Shown: one piece after another, positions 56,313 through 63,541 of the stretch
How the letters are laid out: the number at the start of each line of letters is the position of its first letter
Numbering within the stretch: the first letter of the stretch is position 1
Assembly (NCBI RefSeq): GCF_030409505.1
Contig: NZ_JAUFPZ010000002.1
Span: 1,054,001-1,118,000 of the forward strand
Direction of reading: 5' to 3'
DNA: 64,000 nucleotides
From: Zunongwangia endophytica
GTDB lineage: Bacteria > Bacteroidota > Bacteroidia > Flavobacteriales > Flavobacteriaceae
Notes under the pieces: generated by a model
What the model was told of the DNA's origin: nothing
What the model saw: the letters and a program-made list of their open reading frames with translations, nothing else
Databases searched by the model: none
Translations under genes and position numbers: made by a program

Positions 56313-56894
56313 AAAATAACTCCTGACAAAAACACTTCTTGAAAACTGAACTGACCATAGAACAATCAACACTCGAGATTCGATAAAAACAAAGATTATT
56401 TTATAGAGAAAAACGGAAAAACACGCTTTTAAAAAAGATCTGACCGCAGAAAAAATTTTAATCCAAATTCGATAAAATCGGACACTATTTTACAGTTTCT
56501 AAAATAGAAAATTAATTAAATGGAATCCTATATATATAAAATTGACTGTGATTTTTAGAAATCTAAACGGACAAAAAATGACAGCAAAAATCACTGAATT
56601 TCAACATTTAAAGAAATCCGAATACTTGAATAATCAGGAACGCGGAAAAACACCACGGAGAATCAATCTCTCGGAAAATTTTAATTGAAATTCATCAAGA
56701 AAATAAAAAATAACATTCCTGACCGATAATGATCAAATTGGAGATTTTAAACAAAAAATTAAAAACAAAAAACACCACACTCCCACTCTGGAAAACTTAA
56801 AAAATTATATTATAAAAAAGCTGATAATGAATAAATCTGACCAAAATTTTTAAAAAATAAGAACAATAAAACAAATCAGAGCTGTCGTTACATT
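56313..56894 (+). other. ORF-less cassette body, family 1 (member g)
   Basis: About 580 bases. Starts AAAATAACTCCTGAC and ends GTCGTTACATT: the TAGC of other members is TAAC at both ends, a compensatory change. Also contains TCAATCTCTCGG near 56670 and CACTCCCACTCTGGAAAA near 56775. Confidence 0.72.
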
Positions 56895-57026
56895 GGCTAA
56901 CAACGTATAATAGCAATTGCGGCATTTCGTGCTGCGGACAAAATCTTGTAAGCATAAAAGTCAGGAATTTTAGCTATCTTAGTTTTCAACAAATCCGCAA
57001 CTGACGATTATACGAAGACGTTACCC
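56895..57026 (+). repeat. attC-like site 40 (class E)
   Basis: Left arm GGCTAAC, right arm GTTACCC. GTATAATAGCAATTGCGG pairs with CCGCAACTGACGATTATAC. Start GTTAGCC mirrors the end. Confidence 0.9.
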
Positions 57027-57612
57027 AAAATAGCTTCTGACAAAAATACTTTCTGAAAACCGAACTGACCGCAGAAAAATCAACACTCGAAATTCCATAA
57101 AAACGAAGAACATTTTTAAAAAGAAAAGCGGAAAAAACTCGCGGAAAAAACGATCTAATCGCAAAAAATTATAATCAAAATTCGATAAAATCGAACTCTA
57201 TTTTAAAGACTTAAAGAATAAAAAAAACAAATAAATGAAATCCAATATTGGATAAAATTGACGGCTATTTTTAGAAGCTAAAACTGACTTTAAGTGGGCA
57301 AGCACGAGAAAAAATACTGAAAATTTGAACTTTTAAATGAAATCTATACTCTAGAATCATCAGTGATGTGGAAATCATCAAGCAAAACAAATCTCTCCCT
57401 AAATATGAATTGAAAATTCAGCTAACAATTAAAAAGCAACACTGAAAAAACTTCAAATTGTAAAATTTCGCTTTAAATTTTAGAGTTTTATACTCCTCTC
57501 CCACTCTGAAAAACATTAAAATCTAAAATCCAATCTAAGCTGATATTCGATAAATCTGATAACATTTTTAAAGAATAAGAACTAAAAACAAAATTTGGCG
57601 TGTCGTTACATT
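57027..57612 (+). other. ORF-less cassette body, family 1 (member h), chimeric
   Basis: The left end is of the TAGC type (AAAATAGCTTCTGAC, start GTTACCC) but the right end is of the TAAC type (GTCGTTACATTGGCTAAC). The ends therefore do not match each other, while the right end matches member g. No IS is present; recombination between two family members explains it. Confidence 0.7.
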
Positions 57613-57745
57613 GGCTAACAACGGTTATAATTCATTGCGGCGGAATTTTATACCAAAAATTCCAGGAATATTTGCTAAATTACAGCGGTAACCGAAAAGT
57701 CCTGGCGGACTTTTCTGCAACAAATCATAACCGGAGCCGTTACCC
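57613..57745 (+). repeat. attC-like site 41 (class F)
   Basis: Left arm GGCTAAC, right arm GTTACCC. GGTTATAATTCATTGCGG pairs with CTGCAACAAATCATAACC. Confidence 0.89.
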
Positions 57746-57773
57746 AAAATTATAAACCAAGTTTTCGTTGTTA

Positions 57774-58592
57774 ATGAAATATCCGATTTTAAGCGTTGAT
57801 GAATTAAATGAAATTTTAGCAAATGAAAATATTATAATATTAGATTGTAGCACGGAATCTAATAAAGCAGGACTTCAATCAGATTTTGAAAAAATTAAGA
57901 TCAAAGGAGCGAGATATTTTGACCTTAAAAATGATTTTAGAGACTCTGAATCCATTTTTCCCAACACGCTACCTAATCCTGAGCAATTTCAAATTAACAG
58001 CAGGAAATTAGGTATTAATGACTCAAGCAAAATAATATTGTATGATAATTTAGGTGTTTACCATAGTCCAAGAGTTTGGTGGATGTTTAAAATTATGGGT
58101 CATAAAGATGTTTCGGTTCTTAATGGAGGATTACCAGAATGGATTAAAAGAAAATTTCCAACTCAACAAGAATATGATTTGGAATTTAATGAAGGAAATT
58201 TTAAATCCGACTTCCAGTATAATATGATTTCAGATCTAAATTTTATAAAACAGAATTTAGAAAATGATGAAATATTAGTAATTGACGCAAGAAATTCTAA
58301 ACGATTTAATAGTTTAGAACCAGAGCCGGGAAAAAACCTTAGAAGTGGAAACATACCAAATTCAATAAATATTCCATTTGAAAAAGTTCTAAATTATGGG
58401 AAATTTAAAGAACCAGAGAATTTGAAATTAGTATTTAAAAACATTAATGCAACTTCTACGAAATTGATCTTTAGTTGTGGATCAGGAGTAACAACTTGCA
58501 TCGTTTATTTAGCGAGTGAATTAGTACTAGAAAACAAAAAGTCTTTATACGATGGTTCCTGGACTGAATGGGGAACTTTGGAGAAAATCTAA
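57774..58592 (+). CDS. Two-domain rhodanese sulfurtransferase (SseA-like)
   Basis: 272 aa from ATG 57774; a TTG two codons upstream is possible. Domain 1 (about 1-120) has the rhodanese fold without the Cys loop; WWMFKIMGHKDVSVLNGGLPEW is the family hinge. Domain 2 has the active loop CGSGVTTC (catalytic Cys near 239), the pattern of mercaptopyruvate or thiosulfate sulfurtransferases (CGxGxTA type). It moves sulfane sulfur to cyanide or thiols in the cytoplasm. Cassette ends agree over more than 15 bases (GTTACCCAAAATTATAA). Confidence 0.92.
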   Translation: MKYPILSVDELNEILANENIIILDCSTESNKAGLQSDFEKIKIKGARYFDLKNDFRDSESIFPNTLPNPEQFQINSRKLGINDSSKIILYDNLGVYHSPRVWWMFKIMGHKDVSVLNGGLPEWIKRKFPTQQEYDLEFNEGNFKSDFQYNMISDLNFIKQNLENDEILVIDARNSKRFNSLEPEPGKNLRSGNIPNSINIPFEKVLNYGKFKEPENLKLVFKNINATSTKLIFSCGSGVTTCIVYLASELVLENKKSLYDGSWTEWGTLEKI

Positions 58593-58605
58593 ATATTATA
58601 ACTTT

Positions 58606-58737
58606 GGGTAACAACGATTCATCGCAAATAACGGGTATTGCCGAAAAAGTGTAATTTAGAAAACCAATAAATAAAACGGTAAGCCGACAACTCCGCATCC
58701 TTACTCCCGTGACTTGCGATAATCGAAACCGTTAGCA
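58606..58737 (+). repeat. attC-like site 42 (class H)
   Basis: Left arm GGGTAAC, right arm GTTAGCA. GATTCATCGCAAATAACGGG pairs with CCCGTGACTTGCGATAATC; bases differ from site 36 but pairing is kept. Confidence 0.87.
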
Positions 58738-58752
58738 CCAATTTGACAAAAA

Positions 58753-59625
58753 ATGAAAATACAACTTTTATTATTAATGATACTAACTTCAATTTCTGGA
58801 AATAGTCAATCTAACTATTCTGGTAATTTAGGAAAGTATAACATAACATTAATAATGTATCATTACAAAGATGGCGATTCACGTGCTTACTATGTTTATG
58901 ACAAATTTGATACTCCAATTACAATTAATGGTAGATTAGAAGATGGAGAATTAAAACTTTTTGAAAAAGATAATTCCGAAAAAAAATCTGCCATTTTGAT
59001 TTTTAAAGATTTCAAAGAAAGTGATAAAACTATTAAAGGAAAATGGATTAGTATTGATGGATCTAAAACTTATCCAATTTCATTAAAAAAAGATTTTGAA
59101 ATTGATTATGGTAATAATGTTGAATGGAAAACTAGGGAACTTATTCAATCAAACACTACAGAGGAACATTATTTCAAAACGATAATCACAAAAGAAAAAG
59201 GACAACTCTATGGAAGAATTTCTGGTGTGAAAATATTTGAAAAAAAATCAGACAAACTAATACAAACTATAGAATTAGATTGCCAACTGTTCGGAATTGA
59301 TAACGTGAGTGTTGGAGATTACAACTTTGACGGTATTGAAGATTTTTCCGTTTTTGAGGCCAGTTATGCTGGACCAAATACCTCGAGTATTTACATCTTA
59401 AGGGACCCAAATTCAAACCGGTATATAAAAAGTAATTTTAGCGGAACTTCTTTAGAATTTGATAATGAATCAAAACTCATTTACGAACATAATCAATGTT
59501 GTGCTGGTAGAAGTCATAGGAACGCTACTTATAAAGTGGTCAATAATGAAATGGTTTTAATAGAAGAAGAATGCCTTGATTATGATGAAAAGCAAAAAGA
59601 TTTTATTGAAGTTGAATGTGAATAA
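58753..59625 (+). CDS. Secreted protein with FG-GAP-like motif, unknown
   Basis: 290 aa with a signal peptide (MKIQLLLLMILTSISGNSQ). The first half is beta-rich (YNITLIMYHYKDGDSRAYYV, GKWISIDG). The second half contains SVGDYNFDGIEDFSVFEASY, a calcium-binding loop like that of FG-GAP/VCBS repeats and XAC2610-type proteins. A Cys pair NQCCAGRS is near residue 250. Periplasmic. Single gene, cassette ends GTTAGCACCA / TGGTGCTAAC. Confidence 0.78.
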   Translation: MKIQLLLLMILTSISGNSQSNYSGNLGKYNITLIMYHYKDGDSRAYYVYDKFDTPITINGRLEDGELKLFEKDNSEKKSAILIFKDFKESDKTIKGKWISIDGSKTYPISLKKDFEIDYGNNVEWKTRELIQSNTTEEHYFKTIITKEKGQLYGRISGVKIFEKKSDKLIQTIELDCQLFGIDNVSVGDYNFDGIEDFSVFEASYAGPNTSSIYILRDPNSNRYIKSNFSGTSLEFDNESKLIYEHNQCCAGRSHRNATYKVVNNEMVLIEEECLDYDEKQKDFIEVECE

Positions 59626-59631
59626 AACTGG

Positions 59632-59762
59632 TGCTAACACCGTATAACAACAATTGCGGCTTTGTCTCTTGCGGATACGACCACGCAAGCACAAAATCGG
59701 GAATTTTAGCTATCTTAGTGTTTAATCAATCCGCAACTGATTGTTATACAAAACCGTTGGTA
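59632..59762 (+). repeat. attC-like site 43 (class E)
   Basis: Left arm TGCTAAC, right arm GTTGGTA. GTATAACAACAATTGCGG pairs with CCGCAACTGATTGTTATAC. Confidence 0.9.
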
Positions 59763-60103
59763 ACAATAGCTCCGAAAACGAAATCAGAGTATTTTATCAT
59801 CAAACTCACTGAAACTTATCAAACATAAGGCAAAAGCAGAAACGATAATCTGGATGGCTATTCTGAGCGGAAATAAAATTCAAAGTTAACTGACAAACTT
59901 ACTCAGACGGATAAATTTTGATGGATAATCTGTTGCGGATAAAGTTCTCTCAGCACTACTCTATTTTTCTGAATCGTTACGCATTTAACCTGCATTAAAA
60001 TTCGTTTTAAAGCTAATATTTCAGGCTTATTTAATTTTAAAAGCAGGAACGATAAAGTGGGATCGCTAAGCAGAACGTTCTCAGCAAGACGTGTCGCTAA
60101 AGT
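59763..60103 (+). other. ORF-less cassette body, family 2 (member c)
   Basis: Starts AATAGCTCCGAAAACGAAAT and ends AAGACGTGTCGCTAAAG. Contains TTGCGGATAAAG, TCAGCACTACTCTATTTTTC and GAACGATAAAGTGGGATCGC, as in 14002-14338. No plausible gene. Confidence 0.68.
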
Positions 60104-60234
60104 AACCAACAACGTATACCAGCAATTGCGGGTTTGTGTCCTGCGGACACAATATCGAAAGCGTAAAATTCAGGGATTTTTTCTATCTTAGTTTTCTAAA
60201 CACCGCAACTGACGGGTATACAATACCGTTACCC
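60104..60234 (+). repeat. attC-like site 44 (class E)
   Basis: Left arm AACCAAC, right arm GTTACCC. GTATACCAGCAATTGCGG pairs with CCGCAACTGACGGGTATAC, the same subtype as site 8. Confidence 0.88.
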
Positions 60235-60760
60235 AAAATAGCTCCTGACAAAAATGACCGAAGAAAATTTAGAATCAAAATTCGTTAAATTCAGAGTAAA
60301 TTATTTTAGAAATTCAAGAAATAATCTACCAATCAAATCGTGCGCTGAAATTCATTTATATGAAAATTCTAATTTAAAAAGCTAAGCAACAAAGTGGATA
60401 AGGAATTAAAAAATATTGGTGAAATTGTAAAATTTGGCCGGCAATTTTTGGGATTTAACGCACTACGGAAAACTAATAATTAAAATAACTTCAATTTAAA
60501 ATTCAAACTTAAAAAGCTAATGCTGCGCGGAACCAATCTCTCTGAGAATTAAATTAGAAAAATTCAACTTAAAATTTAATCGCAACGCTGGAGAAACTTC
60601 AATTTGTAAAACTCTCTTTTCAATTTGGACGCTCAAAAACCTCTCTCCCACTTTAAAAAATTTAAGAAGTAAAATCACATCTAAACCGATATTCGATAAA
60701 TCTGACAACATTTTAAAAAAGGATAAGAACAAAAAATAAATCAAAGCGTGTCGCTACATT
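60235..60760 (+). other. ORF-less cassette body, family 1 (member i)
   Basis: Nearly identical to 25788-26313, including the attC that follows (class F). Only a handful of single-base changes are visible over 650 bases, so one is a recent copy of the other. Confidence 0.74.
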
Positions 60761-60893
60761 GGGTAACAACGGTTATAATTCATTGCGGCGGAATTTTCTA
60801 CCGAAAATTCCAGGAATATTTGCTAAATTACAGCCGTAACCGAAAAGTCCTAGCGGACTTTTCCGCAACAAATCATAACCGGAGCCGTTGGCA
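60761..60893 (+). repeat. attC-like site 45 (class F)
   Basis: Left arm GGGTAAC, right arm GTTGGCA. GGTTATAATTCATTGCGG pairs with CCGCAACAAATCATAACC; loop AAAAGTCCTAGCGGACTTTT. Confidence 0.9.
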
Positions 60894-60947
60894 ACAAGCT
60901 AAAAAAAATTAGACAATCATAAAAAACAACCAAAATCGATATTTTTG

Positions 60948-60955
60948 TATCTTTG
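60948..60955 (+). promoter_or_regulatory. Candidate -7 element of the ParE-type module
   Basis: TATCTTTG fits TAnnTTTG and lies 18 bases before the ATG, with AAAAGG just before the start. No TTG is found at the expected -33 distance, so support is partial. Confidence 0.35.
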
Positions 60956-60973
60956 ATAAAAAGATAAAAGGAA

Positions 60974-61216
60974 ATGGATTTAGAAGCAAGAAAAATATCA
61001 TTTGTTCAAGAGTTTTTAAGACTTCAAAATGAGGAAATCGTTAGCGGACTTGAAAAATTATTACGCAAAAGGAAAGCTGAATTAACTGAAAAGAACTTCA
61101 AGCCAATGACAATGGAGCAATATAACGCAGAAATTGACCAAGCAATGGAAGACTCTAAAAATGGAAGAATAATAAAAGCAACGGATTTAAAAGCTAAAAT
61201 CCAAAAATGGAGTTAG
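60974..61216 (+). CDS. Antitoxin of a ParE/RelE-type module
   Basis: 80 aa, helical and basic in the middle (EIVSGLEKLLRKRKAEL), acidic at the start, ending KIQKWS. It resembles short addiction-module antitoxins paired with ParE-like toxins in Bacteroidota. The gene ends in TGGAGTTAG and overlaps the toxin start by 10 bases, exactly as in the mazEF pair. Confidence 0.8.
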   Translation: MDLEARKISFVQEFLRLQNEEIVSGLEKLLRKRKAELTEKNFKPMTMEQYNAEIDQAMEDSKNGRIIKATDLKAKIQKWS

Positions 61217-61524
61217 AAGTTTATTGGTTAGAGCTTGCGGAAAATAAACTTGAGGATATTTACAGCTATTATTTAATTAAAGCAAGTAAAAGAGTCGCTG
61301 AAAATTTAGTTAATGGAATCGTTGACTCGACTATAGGGATTGAAAAGCAACCAGAAATTGGACAAGTTGAAACCAGCTTGCAGCATAGAAAACAAGAATT
61401 TCGATATTTAGTATTTAAGAATTACAAAATAGTTTATTGGATTAATCTTGATTTTAATCGGATCGAAATTGCTAATATTTTTGACACAAGGCAAGATCCA
61501 GGAAAAATTAATGAAATGAAATAA
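61207..61524 (+). CDS. ParE/RelE-superfamily toxin
   Basis: 105 aa. Typical order: an N-terminal strand and helices (VYWLELAENKLEDIYSYYLI), then QPEIGQ, a strand pair YLVFKNYKIVYWI and IEIANIFDTRQDP, as in ParE-type plasmid stabilisation proteins that target gyrase or mRNA. It pairs with the upstream antitoxin in one cassette. Confidence 0.9.
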   Translation: MELEVYWLELAENKLEDIYSYYLIKASKRVAENLVNGIVDSTIGIEKQPEIGQVETSLQHRKQEFRYLVFKNYKIVYWINLDFNRIEIANIFDTRQDPGKINEMK

Positions 61525-61532
61525 AAGCCAGT

Positions 61533-61726
61533 TGCCAACAACATATATAACAAATAGCTAAGTCTTTTCTAAACCGGAAATTTCAGTATATTTGGTTAGT
61601 CGCCAAATCTTTTGATTTGGCTTTTTGAACTAAAATTAAAAATCAAAACGCAAAAGTTTTGGCTTGTGACAAATCGAAAATTAACTCATTTTTGCTCGCT
61701 ACTTGTCATATATAAACACGTTGCCA
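61533..61726 (+). repeat. attC-like site 46 (class A variant)
   Basis: Left arm TGCCAAC, right arm GTTGCCA. ATATATAACAAATAGC pairs with GCTACTTGTCATATAT: the AAC/TTG... change is matched on both sides. Start GTTGGCAAC mirrors the end. Confidence 0.88.
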
Positions 61727-62158
61727 GAAATGCCTCCGAAACTCAGTCAAACCGAATATTATTTAAAAGAATTGAAGGTTAATAGGATTCAAAATCTATA
61801 AAATTGAGATTCATTTCCTTAAATTTTTGTCAGTACTGACAATCTAAAATTGACGAATATAAAACAATCGAAAATCTATATTTTAAGATTGGTTTTTAAA
61901 GAAAATATTCAGAACAAAAGAAAAACTTACTCAGTTCTAAAAACGAAGCGATGAACCAATAACTCTTTGAAAAAATACAAAAAGCAAGAAAGCAGAACCC
62001 GAGAAAATATAAATAATAAAATCAATATTTATAAAGTTTTTTTCTGCCCTATTTGATAAAAATTAATAATTGAAATTTGATAGATTTATTAATTATTTTT
62101 AAAATGTAGAAATGGAAAAAATTATTGAATTGTACTATGCAGAACGTGTCGGCAAAGC
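61727..62158 (+). other. ORF-less cassette body, family 3 (member b)
   Basis: Starts AATGCCTCCGA, ends GAACGTGTCGGCAAAGC. Largely alignable with 42391-42871, including TAAAAGAATTGAAGGTTAAT and AACCCGAGAAAATATAAATA; about 50 bases shorter. Followed by the same attC class (F2). Confidence 0.68.
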
Positions 62159-62291
62159 TGGCAACAATGGTTATAATTAATTGCTACTGAATTTTCTATC
62201 GAAAATTCAAGACTTTTTGCTAAATTTAGTTACACAATTGAAAATCCTAGCGGATTTTCACGCAACATAATCATAACCCAAACCGTTGTGC
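62159..62291 (+). repeat. attC-like site 47 (class F2)
   Basis: Left arm TGGCAAC, right arm GTTGTGC. GGTTATAATTAATTGC pairs with GCAACATAATCATAACC; loop GAAAATCCTAGCGGATTTTC. Confidence 0.89.
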
Positions 62292-62337
62292 GTAAGCTAA
62301 AAACAGCAAATTTCACAACAGGTAATTCGACTAAATT

Positions 62338-63006
62338 ATGATGATTGACAAAGAATTTATTGACAAAACCGAACGTTCTGAATGGGATTTTAGCAACGAA
62401 ATTCTTTACTCAATGTGCAGAGAAAATTTCACTCATACACAAACGGACAAAATTATTGGAAAAACCGTTTTAATTGGTCGAACTTATGCAGCTGCAATTG
62501 AAAGAAGAAAAAATAAAACCAAAGAGGAACAAAACGATAATTTTTATATTGACAAAGTTGCACCTGAATTTAAAAAATCAAAATTGGATTTTTATTTAGA
62601 AAAACTGAAATCTGAAACAGAACTGGACGAAAAAAATATTCCCGAAATTTTAAAAGTTCATTTTTATTTAACTAGTTTGATTAAGGAATTAACAGAGCAA
62701 AACAAAAGATCTTTTTCTTCAAAATATTTACATTTCCATCTTCCTCACTTATTTTTTATTTATGATACAAGAGCTGTAAAAGCAATTGGACTTTTAAAGA
62801 CGAAATTTCAATATAAATACAAAGAACAAATTAATTCGGAAAATGCTGATAAAGAATACGCATCCTTTTTTTATAAATGTTTTGCTCAAAAAAACAAATT
62901 GAAAAACGAATTTAATAGAAAAATATCGACTCGACATATTGACAATATATTAATGAAAGCCGTGGAACTGAATGAAACAAAAGCCTACGCACAACAACGT
63001 GTATAA
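62338..63006 (+). CDS. Unknown helical protein with attC-encoded C-terminus
   Basis: 222 aa. Almost all helical, charged, without membrane segments; conserved-looking core IGRTYAAAIERRK and FSSKYLHFHLPHLFFIYDTR. I do not recognise the family. The last residues (YAQQRV) and the TAA stop are read from the attC arm. The leader AAGCTAAAAAC is of the type seen in toxin-antitoxin cassettes. ATG 62338 is followed by a second ATG; either may start. Confidence 0.75.
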   Translation: MMIDKEFIDKTERSEWDFSNEILYSMCRENFTHTQTDKIIGKTVLIGRTYAAAIERRKNKTKEEQNDNFYIDKVAPEFKKSKLDFYLEKLKSETELDEKNIPEILKVHFYLTSLIKELTEQNKRSFSSKYLHFHLPHLFFIYDTRAVKAIGLLKTKFQYKYKEQINSENADKEYASFFYKCFAQKNKLKNEFNRKISTRHIDNILMKAVELNETKAYAQQRV

Positions 63007-63123
63007 TTAATTGCTTTGGTCGTTGCCTATTTGGAAAATTCCTTCGGAATTTTCTCACGTTCGTTTTTGTTTACTAAATTAGTTGCTTAACCACGCAACT
63101 AACCATACACAAACACGTTAGCG
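62989..63123 (+). repeat. attC-like site 48 (class C2)
   Basis: Left arm GCACAAC, right arm GTTAGCG. GTGTATAATTAATTGC pairs with GCAACTAACCATACAC. Start GTTGTGCGTA mirrors the end TACGCACAAC. Confidence 0.9.
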
Positions 63124-63169
63124 GTAATATTGACTCGTCCTGAATAAAGGCTACATAATTTCAAACATT

Positions 63170-63541
63170 ATGTATAAAAATGACAGAGTAATCAGACGGT
63201 ATTCCGAATCGTTCAAACTAAAAATTTTAGACGAACTTACGGCAGGAAAATTAAACAAGTATCAACTAGGTAAAGCTTACGGTATTGCTCCAACAACCAT
63301 CAACGAGTGGATCAAAAAATATAACCGTAAAGACCTTATGAACACCAGAGTGACTGTGAAAACAAAAGATGAGATTACACGCATCAAACAGCTTCAAAAA
63401 GAAATTGAACAGCTGAAGAAACTTCTTTTGAAAAAGGATATGGACGCCCTTATAGAAGATTCTTATCTTGAAGTGGCAGCAGAACAGCTGGGCTATAAAT
63501 CAGTGCTTGAACTTAAAAAAAAACTAAGTATCAAGCCTTGA
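63170..63541 (+). CDS. IS-A OrfA, copy 6
   Basis: 123 aa; two changes from copy 1 (WIKKYN for WIRKYN, DMDAL for DIDAL). A9 slippery run present. Confidence 0.92.
   Translation: MYKNDRVIRRYSESFKLKILDELTAGKLNKYQLGKAYGIAPTTINEWIKKYNRKDLMNTRVTVKTKDEITRIKQLQKEIEQLKKLLLKKDMDALIEDSYLEVAAEQLGYKSVLELKKKLSIKP

Noticed and set aside
907..63123. CRISPR array or simple dispersed repeats
   Set aside because: The repeats are 130-200 bp, vary in class, and are separated by genes rather than by short unique spacers; their nested arms fit attC sites.
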